A stretch of 64,000 bases of DNA, taken from the NCBI GenBank assembly GCA_037043455.1, contig JAWPHD010010199.1:1-64000 (forward strand), read 5' to 3'. Of this stretch, positions 21,200 through 31,255 are shown piece after piece; position 1 is the stretch's first letter, and the number at the start of each line of letters is the position of its first letter. The stretch comes from Cyrtodaria siliqua. Its lineage: Eukaryota; Mollusca; Bivalvia; Adapedonta; Hiatellidae. The translations under genes were made by a program, and so were the position numbers. The notes below the pieces were generated by a model. The model did no database searches. It was not told where the DNA came from and saw nothing but the letters and a program-made list of their open reading frames with translations.

Positions 21200-21680
21200 A
21201 TATCCAAAAGTGCTTTACATAATGGATTGTATGAAATTGATGGAAAACTTGTTTATCAATTGTAATTTCACCAAAGTCAAGCGTCTGCACCGTTGGCGGG
21301 GCTCTTGTTATGACAAGCAGTTAAGCAGGTATTTACCTTGTCGTTTAACATTATTTACTATGGATAAATTATAGAAAGAAAACTGTTCTATTAAATGTGA
21401 AGCAGTTGGTTTTACTGGCTTTTTTATTGTTTGGCTTTTGAGAATACTGCGCTTTTTTTTTTTGAGGAAATGATTTGTGCGATGTTACTGAAGAAATCCG
21501 GAAATGCACGTGCATTTTATAACAACAATATGGAATGCATTGAATCCAGATATGCACGTAAAATAAATGTTAAATGACCCGTTATATGGATTATATCATA
21601 TTTGTACAAAATGCCCAGAATTCTAACATTTAAAAGGATTTGTTTTGTGATGCGTTTTCATTGACTGTGTGTATATGTTA
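21200..21680 (+). repeat. Intron segment duplicated at 26980-27385
   Basis: Shared blocks in the same order include TTATGACAAGCAGT, TTTACTATGGATAA, GGATTATATCATATT, TTTTAAAAGGA-TTGTTTTGT and TGCGTTTTCATT. This copy sits immediately upstream of the F5/8C exon at 21790. No matching exon follows the second copy. Confidence 0.7.
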
Positions 21681-21789
21681 TGCATGCATTCACTTTAAAG
21701 TCAGATCTTAATAAGCAGGTTAAGCCAAACAGACACGTATATCTCACTGTGCATTGGTTAGTTGTCATTCCTAAATGTTTATCATACAG

Positions 21790-21989
21790 TTGACTGTGCG
21801 TCCTCTGAGTACCTGGTCTCGGGGCCAGAGGGAGTTCCTGATGACGCCCTTTCAAGTTCATCAGCCTATGGTGTCTTCGAACAACCAGAGCTTCACTCAC
21901 CAAACTGGTCCAGGTTGGACACCATTGAAACAGAATCTGGAAATGGGGCATGGTCTTCGGCCATCCTTGACAAACAGCAGTGGATTCAA
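21790..21989 (+). CDS. F5/8 type C (discoidin) domain, first exon
   Basis: The acceptor is TTTATCATACAG (ends 21789, phase 1) and the donor GTAAAT begins at 21990 after a complete Gln codon (phase 0). The peptide starts DCASSEYLVSGPEG and contains DDALSSSSAYG, the Asn-Trp-x-Arg-Leu-Asp stretch, GNGAWSSA and QQWIQ. These are the opening strands of an F5/8C domain (Cys, S-A-S-S, GAW, WIQ). Phase 1 matches the PAN-like exon at 2445-2667 and phase 0 matches the exon at 25091. Discoidin domains bind glycans or phospholipids outside the cell. Confidence 0.88.
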
Positions 21990-22560
21990 GTAAATACACT
22001 ATCACTTCTCCATTCTAAATAACAAATTCGTAAGTATATAGTATAATTACTATTAAATCATAGCGGTTTGTTCAAACAAAAACTCTGAGATACAGTTATC
22101 AAACGTCATCATTACGAATTATAACGGTTTTATTAAGTGCTACTAGTGCTTGTGTAAACAATAGAAACATGTATTTTCAGAAATTGTAGAGACCGATCAT
22201 TTGTAATTTCATATCATGTAACATAACTTCCATACAGTAACAAAATACCAATTGTTTCGCTCAAAGATGCAAAATCTTACATGAATTTCGTTTAATATTG
22301 AATTCATTAAACGGGTTGGATAAACGTATATGATGCGAGACTGTGTCGAGTAGCTTAGCAATTTTATCCTACGAGTTTAATCAATTCAATATTTAAATAG
22401 GCACGAATGTGACATTTTAATTGTTACATGGCTCCAAAAAAAACTCATAAGCGACATTTATTATGAGCTGCGTATATATAGTAGTCAAATGCCTACGTAC
22501 TCAACTAAGAATATGTCAATAATATTCTCATTGTTTCGTCACTTTAAGCTTAATTGGAGA
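21990..22560. other. Intron 2, unremarkable start
   Basis: AT-rich sequence between the first F5/8C exon and the LINE fragment. No repeat copy or exon recognised. Confidence 0.5.
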
Positions 22561-22564
22561 TATT

Positions 22565-22862
22565 TCAAGCCATGTAGGAATACGCGGAAATGATAGAGCT
22601 GATAGTGCTGCTAAGGCAGCATTTGATTTACATATATTTAATAACAAATTATCTTATATTGATTTTGATTAACACATCTATTCGTAAGTCTTGGCAATTC
22701 GCTTGGGATTTGTCCGTGAACAATAAACTTACTATTTCATTTCTTCCATTCTTCATCAGTCTTTTGCGCACAATATGACCTATATATGTGTCCGACGTGC
22801 CGTAAAACACCATTCATTCATTCATTCATTCATTCATTCATTCATTTATGCATTCTTTCTTT
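22565..22862 (+). mobile_element. LINE 3' fragment with two internal deletions
   Basis: It matches the LINE RNase H end (GATAGAGCTGATAGTGCTGC), then CGTAAGTCTTGGCAA and GGGATTTGTCCGTGAACAATA, then jumps to TTTGCGCACAATATGACC and GACGTGCCGTAAAACACC. The (ATTC)n tail is unusually long, about ten units, and is followed by (TTTC)n. Confidence 0.8.
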
Positions 22863-23587
22863 CTTTCTTTTATTGGAGATAATGATGAACTTTAAAACTA
22901 ACGTCTGCTCTGATCGCATGAAAACATTTTAAAGCTTTTAAATATATGTGTTCAATCAAGTTAACTGTTAAAATTAAGGTATTTACAGTGTGATTATTTT
23001 AAAACCCTGCAAATGTCATGTACATTTATGCAAATTGATTCAATATATGTACCTTTCAAAATGAAATCTTGAAAAATAGTACATTTTTTACTCTATGAAA
23101 TATTTTTATTTTACTATGGAACCTAATGATTAAAACATTGTACACCTAGTGAAAATAAGGTAATATCTCAACATTTTGGCATTGGAAAATTATGAATTCA
23201 AACCAGTTTTTATCATCATACCTTTAATATTGGTCATAATATCTTGTTTATATACACTGATTTACACTGCTTATTTTCCTCTATACTGTCCTTCTGTTCT
23301 TGTGCAAAAAAACAAACAAAAAAAAAACACTCTGGCTTCCTTATTTTTAATAAAAAAAGCTTCATTGTTTTTATTTTACTAAATAACAACGAATGTTATT
23401 TTAAGCGTTTTGAAAATCAATGATCAGGTTTCGAGTCACGTCTTGTGCTTTGGGACAGTATTTGTTCTTGCCCGTTTTACAATATACGTTTTACATATAC
23501 AGATTTTCCTTTGTTATTTTGGTTTATTAGTTTAAACATCTGATTGCTTCTGTTTCCCTAGAAATAGGACAGGTGTAAAAAAAAAAG
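22863..23587. other. No gene seen
   Basis: AT-rich intron with poly-A runs; nothing recognised. Confidence 0.4.
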
Positions 23588-24223
23588 GGTATGATAATGG
23601 ACCTTTGGAAACGGCCGAGCACGACACATACGAAATAATGTAGTCTCGGTTTGATTGAGACTGTTCATGAGCGGTCCCTCTAGCCCCGGGTTGAGCAGAA
23701 CTCAATATTAATAAAATCAATAGTACAAAATGTTAACCATCCCGAAGATGGCATGCATATGGCGGTGGACATGGGGTTTATGGCTTCCCCATGTCGTACG
23801 GCGTATGGTCCCAGTATCTAATAAAATTAAATGCCCCGAAGAGCGAAATAAACATAATGGAATTTAGTTGGGAGCAGCGATTATGAAGCCTGCGTATCAC
23901 AAGTAACAGCTAAAAGACAAAATTAAAAAGCAGACAACATATCCAATAAGTGGTTAAACAATACCCAGAGCCTTTTATCGGCCGGAGTAGTGGAACCACC
24001 GAATCAAAAATTAAGTAAGAAAACAAAAGAAATTAAAAATGTACCACCGATAACTAAATATAAGTATCGGGCTCAGCGATCTCCAAAGATCGAATGAATA
24101 ACAGTACTGATTGCAAGCGCGGGGAGACGTTTTACTGCCGTCACACTGCACAAGCAACGCCACTGTGCTATAAAAAAAAAGAGTATGATAATGGACCTTT
24201 GGAAACGGCCGAGCACGACACAT
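23588..24223 (+). repeat. 45-bp direct duplication bounding a 590-bp interval
   Basis: The motif GTATGATAATGGACC...CGAGCACGACACATA is present at 23588-23632 and 24181-24223, both times just after a run of 8-10 A. The interval between shows no open gene. It could be two SINE-like insertions or one element with flanking duplication. Confidence 0.5.
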
Positions 24224-25090
24224 ATAACGTTGAACTTAAAGGTGTTTCTCATTTTCAGCTTCCGACATTTTGGTTATGATGCCTATTTTATTTTATTTTA
24301 TGGCTGGTGGACTTAATTCATCCAATCAAAGTTCATTTTAAGTTAAACGATTCAAATAAAGAACGACAACTCTTGGCCAACGATAACACTGGAACGGTAT
24401 AATTCGTCGACGAATACTATTTCATCGTCGACGATCACGTCAGAGACATTTACTGACGATATCTCGATTAATCGGAACAACACTAGTCCTACTCAGCCTC
24501 ATACCCCCATAATCTATGCTACTAACGTCTTCACCTATTGTGCATAGTTTTGTTTGAAACATCAATCACGTGTCCGTAATTGTTTGTGTTTTTGTTATCA
24601 TATTAACTGTATATTGAACTTTCCAATTTAGTTCGTTAATAAAATGATGCAGTTTGTTTCTTTGTTCATGTTGTTTTTTTTATTAATTAATGAATATTGA
24701 ATTATCTTTGTGTCGTTCTGTTTGGAGTGTGTGTGAGAGCCGATCAGATACGATACCGGACTTTCGGTAAAATGGCTGCCGCTTCAAACGTTTTTTAGAA
24801 GAAAGCTTCTAGAGGTCTTTAATAAAAAAAAAAAAGGAAGCGTCGCAGATAATCTAGACTATGCCATTACATAATGGTGGGTCGAAGATAAAAGCTTTGC
24901 TTCATAGTATTCCAATGCGTTGTCCAGAAGGTAACATTTACCCGACTGGCAGCATTACAAAAACGAAAATTCACCTCCAACACCCAACAAAACATATTAA
25001 ATCACTTTATTCCAGCAGAGTGTATTCACACGTACATTGGACTATTGTTTATATGTTGATTTCATCTCTGAAAACGTGCATGTTTTACAG
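24224..25090. other. Rest of intron 2; small palindromes
   Basis: Two adjacent palindromes (ATTCGTCGACGAAT and ATCGTCGACGAT) lie at about 24400-24435, and there is a poly-A run at about 24822. No exon recognised before the acceptor at 25090. Confidence 0.45.
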
Positions 25091-25258
25091 GCAAGATTTT
25101 TGACCACCAAGATCGTAACAGGGATGGCGATTCAGGGACGAGATCTTAGTCATGATCCGTCGAACCAACCGCGACAATACGTCACCGAGTTCATGATCAG
25201 CTACAGTACAGACTGTTTTACTTTCCAAACCGTTTCCGATTCCAATGGAACATCACTG
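25091..25258 (+). CDS. F5/8 type C domain, middle exon
   Basis: The acceptor GTTTTACAG ends at 25090 and the donor GTAAAG begins at 25259. The exon is 168 bp, phase 0 at both ends. The peptide holds TTKIVTGMAIQGR, QYVTEFMISYSTDC and FQTVSDSNGTS, the standard centre of an F5/8C domain (VTGV-TQGR, Y-SYS-D, DS-G). It joins directly after WIQ of the previous exon with the spacing expected for the domain. Confidence 0.88.
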
Positions 25259-25267
25259 GTAAAGCAA

Positions 25268-25520
25268 TTCTTATACAAGTAACTGATTATTGTATCATAC
25301 TAAAAAATGTGCTTATACACGTAACTCATTATTGTATCATACTAAAAACAATGCTTATACACGTAACTCATTATTGTATCATACTAAAACTTGTGCTTAT
25401 ACACGTAACTCATTATTGTATCATACTAAAAGCAATGCTTATACACGTAACTCATTATTGTATCATACTAAAAACAATGCTTATACACGTAACTCATTAT
25501 TGTAGCATACTAAAAACTGT
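25268..25520 (+). repeat. 42-bp minisatellite at the start of the last intron
   Basis: Six copies of a 42-bp unit containing TTATACACGTAACTCATTAT and TGTATCATACTAAAA. It begins about 10 bp after the donor at 25259. Because 42 is a multiple of three, it creates long repetitive open frames that are not genes. Confidence 0.85.
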
Positions 25521-25942
25521 GACAACACAACCGTCAACAAACACGAGAAGAATATAATACAATAGGATTATTGATAGAGTAACATAATTTTCATCTCGAG
25601 TGGGCATGTCATATCTGCAGAATCTTACGAGAGGCTTTAGCCTTTAGTGTTATACTGGAGTTATGGCATATCCGCAAGAGCTGATGCAGCTTCCAGAACA
25701 CTTACTCTAGTAATGATCTTTTTATTATATACCTTCATAAGAAAGCTCGTAAAATATTATTATAGCAGACCGGTTTGTTTACACAGGTAGGTGACGACAT
25801 CACACGAAGTGGACGTCATACGACTTATGCAGTATAGTGATATATAAATCTATTTTAAGTAGTAAAGTGATATGGATTCAGAAAACCTGTAGATGTGATA
25901 TAGTGTTTTGTATCCCATTCAGTAGTAAAATTAGTTACTTGG

Positions 25943-26211
25943 TATACACTACTCAGCTTTTATAATCGGTCGCTTTTCAACGAATTATATATCTTTTAAT
26001 AATTCATATTTTCATTTGAAATTTTAACTGGCGTCGTTTAACAAATATCGCTAGCGATTTATAAAAATTAATCTACCTTGATTGGACTAAAAACTTGTTG
26101 ATAAACTTTTATAAACTATTGGTATATGTTTCGGTGATTTCCAGTTTTTAGTATTCGTGTTCTTTTCAAAAAAACCTGGGTGACCGATAATAAAAGTTGA
26201 GTAGTGTATAG
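25943..26211. mobile_element. MITE with about 30-bp TIRs
   Basis: TATACACTACTCAGCTTTTA at the left end is inverted at the right end (AAAAGTTGAGTAGTGTATA), and the pairing extends through ATCGGTC/GACCGAT. About 269 bp, no coding capacity, probably mobilised by a TA-targeting transposase. Confidence 0.7.
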
Positions 26212-26979
26212 TATTGAAAGGTATATAATAACTAGAAGAATGTTCCATGGAACACTTGTGTCGTGTGCCGCTTGCTTATTTCAGCAATGACAATTTAACT
26301 AAACAGTTTGAAGACATGGGGCGCAATTCTTCATAAATTATGGATGGAGCTGGGTTTTGTTTTTTTAATTATTAAACTTTTATGGAAAAGGAAACAGCTC
26401 TTCCAAAAGTAAAGTCAAAGTTATTGGACATGTGTTATGACATTACTTGGAGCAAGATGAAGATGTGAAATTCTTTTCAAGTTATGGCCAGTTAGGTCGC
26501 AGTTTAAAGGCTTATGAAAAGGGCATAACTTTGCCGAAATGAAAGTCTACGTTACTGGACAAGAGCAACGGTATTTCTTGAGGCACGATGAAAAAATGTG
26601 TGAAGTTTCATGAACGCAGACGACAAAAAAATACGTTATCTGTCTCCTCTCCTTGGTACTTGGTGAAGTTTATGCTCTCATTTCGCGTTGGCTTCATCCC
26701 TTATTTGTCAATAGTTTTAAAATTATAGTTTATATTACATTTATAATTATTCATTGGTTCGTTCGTTCGATTTAGCTAACCCGAAAAGAAAATATAACTA
26801 CCTATGTGTTCGAATCTGAGTAGTACATTGCTATGACACCATATATACTGACAGTCAATGAAAACGCACCATTAACTCCAGTTGTTTATGCTGTTGGATT
26901 ATTCGCAAACCATTTGGAATAAAACTGCTGAACCTATATGTTCCATTTTTTTAAGTATTGAATATTGATACCTTGTTTA
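26212..26979. other. No gene; degenerate tandem-element core
   Basis: 26390-26610 contains AAAGTCAAAGTTATTGGACA and a diverged second copy (AAAGTCTACGTTACTGGACA), as in the cores of mollusc tandem elements. An acceptor-like TTGCTTATTTCAG at 26284 leads only to a short frame. Confidence 0.4.
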
Positions 26980-27385
26980 TGGGTAGGCTTTTATGACAAG
27001 CAGTATGCGGTTATATATCTTGTCATTTAACATTGTTTACTATGGATAATCATTAAAAAAACGGTTCCACTAAATTTCAAGCATCATAAATCTGTCTCGC
27101 AATAAATTCCATTTTGTTTTACTGGCGTTTTTATTGTTGGACGTCTGACAGTATTATGCCATGAATGTTTCTGAGAAAATGATATCTTTGTGCGAGGAAG
27201 AAAACCAGAAATGAACTTGCATTTTATAAGTGTAACACCAATGTGGAATGCACTAAATCCAGATATGCACGTACAACTTTTTAGTATCAACTCGTTGTAT
27301 GGATTATATCATATTTTGTCCAAAACGTCTCAAATTCTGACTTTTAAAAGGACTTGTTTTGTAGTGCGTTTTCATTTACCGTGAG
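26980..27385 (+). repeat. Second copy of the intron segment at 21200-21680
   Basis: Same block order as the first copy, with more divergence and indels. No F5/8C exon follows it. Confidence 0.7.
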
Positions 27386-27756
27386 TATACATGAATAATG
27401 TTAAAATGTTTCGTGTATATGCGTGCAGAAGGACGGATATCCGAACGGATTTGGGTATTTTTTGCCTTTATTGGATATTTATTCTGCCATCGGAGGAGGT
27501 ATATTTTTATAATTGAAGTTATAACATATGGTACCTGCTGTCAGTTAGTGCCAATTAGAAAACAATAAAAACAACAAAGAGTAATCTATTTCCTATTAGC
27601 AGACTTACAAAATAAAACAAGTATCGAAAGAAAACGTCGCCCAATGATTGTATTGGCTATAATTCAAATATGGTAAAATGTTCAAAACTACTACATGCAA
27701 CATTCCACCGTTATTGTTACACAACCTCTAATTACTATGTTTGATTCATACTTTAA

Positions 27757-27812
27757 CTGTTTGTCGGCAACATTGACGCCACCACTATTGTGACACAGAT
27801 GCTTCCGACCTC
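27757..27812 (+). pseudogene. Partial copy 1 of the final F5/8C exon
   Basis: The 56-bp core matches the start of the exon at 30643 (TTTGTCGGCAAC, GACGCCACCACTATT, CACAGATGCTTCCGACC). The acceptor has changed from TTTCAG to TTTAAC. The second LINE is inserted immediately 3' of it, separating it from the other copies at 30300-30642. Confidence 0.8.
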
Positions 27813-27814
27813 GT

Positions 27815-30274
27815 AAAATAAACGGTAAAGTTAATTCTAGTTGTGTAAATCATCTTAAAACTGATAATGAAGATATTACATCTGTCAAAGATATTACAAA
27901 CACTTTGGCAGAAACTTTTTCTAAAAACTCTTCTTCTGAAAATTGTCAACCAAATTTTCTAAAAAATAAGGAACTAAAAGAACAGAAGAACTTGAATTGC
28001 AATTCGAAAAATTTGGAGGAATACAATTAACTGTTTACTCTCAAAGAACTTCGAGAATCTCTTAAAAAGGCTCATGATACATCAGCTGGTTCTGATGATA
28101 TCCATTATCAATTATTAAAACATTTACCTGAAACCTGTCTCTCTACACTTCTTGATATATTTAATAAGGGTGACAGGAAACTTCCCCGATTCTTTGCAGG
28201 AAGCAATCGTTATTCCAGTCCCCAAACCTGGAAATGATCATACGGACTCAATACATTATCGCCCTATTGCTTTAACGAGTTGTATATTTAAAACCATGAA
28301 ACGAATGATTAATGAGAAACTCATTTGGTACCTGGAATCCAACCAACTGATAACAAAGTATCAAAGTGGATTCCGGAGCCAACGAGGCAAAACAGACAAT
28401 CTCATTCGATTTGAATCATTTATTAGGGAAGCTTTCGTAAAGAAAGAACATCTAGTCGCAGTGTTTTTTTAATTGGAGAAAGCTAATGATACTGCATGGA
28501 AGTACGGTATCATGAATGATCTTTATGACCTTGGTCTTGGAGGCCGATTACCAATTGTTATAGAGAATTTCTTAAATGATCGACAGTTTCGTGTCCGAAT
28601 GGGTTCAAACCTCTCTAACATTCATGAACAGATGATGGAGATGGAGATGGGTGTGTCACAGGGCAGCATACTCTCTCTGTCACCCTGTTTAATATAAAAA
28701 GTAACTGTATAGTTAAATGCATCAATACTGGTGTGGATTGCACTCTATATGATGACGACTTTGTTATATGTTATCGTGCAAAAAAACATGAACACTATTG
28801 AGAGACAACTTCAACAATGTCTGAATAAACTTCAAACCAGGTCGGATGAAAATGGTTTTAATTTTTTTAAATCTAAAACTAATTGTATGCACTTTCGCCA
28901 ACTACGTAAACATCATGAAGACCCTCATCTAACACTGGATGGGTCACCAATACCAGTAGCGGATGAAACAAAATTTCTTGGCCTTATTTTCGACCGTAAA
29001 TTAACGTTTATACCACACCTTAAATACTTGAAGGCCAAATGCCTTAAAGCTCTTAATTTACTTAAAGTTGTTGCAAACACTAATTGGGGAGCGGATCGTA
29101 AAGTACTTTTACAGCTTCATAGATCTCTTATCAGATCCAGATCTCTTATCGGTTCAATAGTATATGGATCTTCTCTCGCAAGTCATACTTGCAGATGCTC
29201 GATCCTTTACATAATCAAGGATTACGACTCGCCTTAGGTGCCTTTCGTACATCATCAGCCGAAAGTCTATATGTTAAAGCAAATGAATCATCACTGTCTC
29301 ATAGACGGGACAAATTAGCCCTTCAATATGCCATTAAATTACAATCTAACCCTTCAAACCCAACTTTCGATACTGTTTTTAACCCTAACTATGAAATCGA
29401 CCTAAATTTGATCGCCAAGTGCAAAGTACCACAAATTCCATCGTGGACTTTCGAAACACCGACAATTATTTTTGATCCAGTACAGACCCTACTGTCTTTC
29501 AAAGCAAATTTAATGAATTTAAATCGAAATACAGTAACTTTCAACTTATAAACACAGATGGTTCTAAAGATGGAGATAAGGTAGCTGCAGTAGCATACAG
29601 CATAGCATAAAGAGCTACCTGCCTGACAAGGTCTCTATCTTTTCAGCGGAACTAAAGGCAATTGAACTTGCCTTAAATTATATTCAGGAATCTGATGATG
29701 ACAATTTCGAAACATTTCTGATTCCCTTTCATCTCTTCAAGCACTGGGTAATATGAAACATGATAACCCAGTTGTGCTTCAACTTTAAGAAAAGTATATT
29801 CTCTTATAGTTGATAATATTATTATTTTCTGCTGGCTTCCAAGCCGTGTAGGAATACGTGGTAATGATAGAGCTGATAGTGCAGACTTTGATCCTATGCG
29901 TCAAAGGTACTATAATGTTAATACTATGAAAGAGTTATTTAATACTATAGATTTTAGTCTTGTTTTAGATTTCCTGAAAGAAATCAGACAATATAAATCA
30001 TTATAATGTGTTCTTATATATATGTACTTGTTTATACACCCGTTGACGGGCATTTGTTGATTTACACGAATGTATATAGTTTATATAGTTTATATTACTA
30101 CCATATCATCCCTTATTTGTAAATAGTTTTATCTTTATCCATTTACATTAATTTTCAATTACTACTTCATTTCTTCATCTTTCATCAGTGTTTGCCCCCA
30201 ATATGACCTAGGGTTATGTGTCGACGTGCCTTAAAACACGTGCCGTAAAACACCATTCATTCATTCATTCATTC
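27815..30274 (+). mobile_element. 5'-truncated LINE, copy 2, same family as copy 1
   Basis: The copy starts at the point equivalent to about 6412 of copy 1 (AAAATAAACGGTAAAG). It carries RT motifs (FPDSLQEAIVIPVPKPGND, HYRPIALTSC, YQSGFRSQRGKTDNLIRF), a palm region with EKANDTAWKYGI, and a YDDDF version of the catalytic box. Two stops or shifts fall near 28471 and 28700. About 340 bp of the RNase H region is missing at about 29880, between short matching ends (GTGCAGACTTTG). The 3' end has a small duplication (GTGCCTTAAAACAC/GTGCCGTAAAACAC) and (ATTC)n. It is inserted inside the partial-exon array. Confidence 0.88.
28152..29551 (+). pseudogene. LINE ORF2, reverse transcriptase part (copy 2)
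   Basis: The frame is spread over 28152-28472, 28473-28697, 28731-29237 and 29189-29551, each continuing the previous one after a stop or indel. The last part covers the thumb and the connection towards RNase H (KFLGLIFDRKLTFIPHLKYL, RSLIGSIVYGSSLASHTC, LALGAFRTSSAESLYVKANE). It is better preserved than copy 1 but inactive. The following RNase H (29550-29880) is broken and then deleted. Confidence 0.8.
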
Positions 30275-30284
30275 AACTGCTGTT

Positions 30285-30642
30285 TGATGTACACTCCAGC
30301 AGTATGTCGGCAACACTGACGCCACCACTATTGCAATACAGGTGCTTCCGACCCCCGTAACTACTGTTTGATGTATATTTCAGCTGTTTGCCGGCAACAC
30401 TGGTGCCACCATTATTGCAACACAGTAGCTTCCGATTACGTAATTACTATGTTTGATGTATAGTTCAGGTGTTTGTCGGCAACACTGACGCCACCACTGT
30501 TGCATCAAAGATGTTTCCGACCCCCTGTAATTACTATGTTTGATGTACCTTTCAGCTGTTTTTCGGCAACACTGACGCCACCACTATTGCAACACAATAT
30601 GTGGTATTCCGACCCCTGTAATTACTATGATGTACATTTCAG
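30285..30642 (+). repeat. Tandem array of partial final-exon copies with splice-site regions
   Basis: Four copies of an 84-87-bp unit start their exon-like cores at 30300, 30384, 30469 and 30556; the true exon follows at 30643. Each unit holds the 3' end of the intron (ATGTA-ATTTCAG) and about 50 bp of the exon. Copies at 30384, 30469 and 30556 keep TTCAG acceptors; the one at 30300 has CTCCAG. If used with phase 0, every copy meets a stop within about 65 bp, so each would give a truncated F5/8C domain. Confidence 0.85.
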
Positions 30643-30780
30643 TTGTTTGCCGGTAACACGGACGCCAACACTATTGTGACACAGATGCTTCCGACTCCTG
30701 TATATGCTGCCTGTGTTCGACTCAACCCAACAAAGTGGTATGCGTATATCTCACTGCGCTGGGATATCATCGGCTGCTAA
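30643..30780 (+). CDS. F5/8 type C domain, final exon with stop
   Basis: The acceptor is GTACATTTCAG (ends 30642), phase 0, matching the donor at 25259. The exon encodes 45 residues: FAGNTDANTIVTQMLPTPV, then CVRLNPTKW, ISLRWDIIGC and a stop. This is the typical F5/8C ending (GNTD, P-RL-P-W, I-LR, closing Gly-Cys), so the domain and the protein finish here. The 3' UTR would follow; an AATAAA is at 31435-31440. Together with 21790-21989 and 25091-25258 it makes a complete domain of about 167 residues. Confidence 0.9.
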   Translation: MFAGNTDANTIVTQMLPTPVYAACVRLNPTKWYAYISLRWDIIGC

Positions 30781-30825
30781 TTTCTGAAGAAGAACAACGT
30801 CTAAACACATTTAGTGCAGCTACCT

Positions 30826-31158
30826 TTTACTGTTCATTTTCTAACTTCGTGTAATTTTCATTCATATATTATAGATATTGTCAAAAGTGATTGTCAGAAG
30901 TGGAGACAATTTGACAAGTGCTTTCCTCCTCTCTCCCCTCCCCCACCCCACCCCACACACTTCCCCCCGCCACACAGACACCTCCATAGTTCTAGGTATA
31001 ACCTGCCACAACTAGATATTTACAAGATACTGCATATTTGATTTGGAGGTGTATGTGATTGAGCGTGGGATGGAGGCACTTTTAAACAATGTTCACTTTT
31101 GACAATATCTATTATATATGACTGAATATTACAGTCAGAAGATGAACAGTAAAATATA
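30826..31158. repeat. Foldback element in the presumed 3' UTR
   Basis: TTTTACTGTTCATTTTCTAA and ATAGATATTGTCAAAAGTGA on the left pair with TCACTTTTGACAATATCTAT and GATGAACAGTAAAA on the right. The arms are about 65 bp and the loop is pyrimidine-rich. Confidence 0.7.
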
Positions 31159-31207
31159 GCTCCACTAAGGATACACATTACCATCGCAACCCCCGTCCCC
31201 ACCTACC

Positions 31208-31255
31208 ACATGCACGCACGCACGCACGCGCGGACACACACACACACACACACCT
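31208..31255. repeat. (ACGC)n/(AC)n microsatellite
   Basis: Runs of CACGCACGCACG followed by ACACACAC. Confidence 0.85.

Noticed and set aside
25268..25520. CRISPR-like array
   Set aside because: The units are contiguous with no unique spacers, and the host is a eukaryote.
25290..25557. Two overlapping repetitive open frames
   Set aside because: They come from the 42-bp minisatellite, whose length keeps any frame open.
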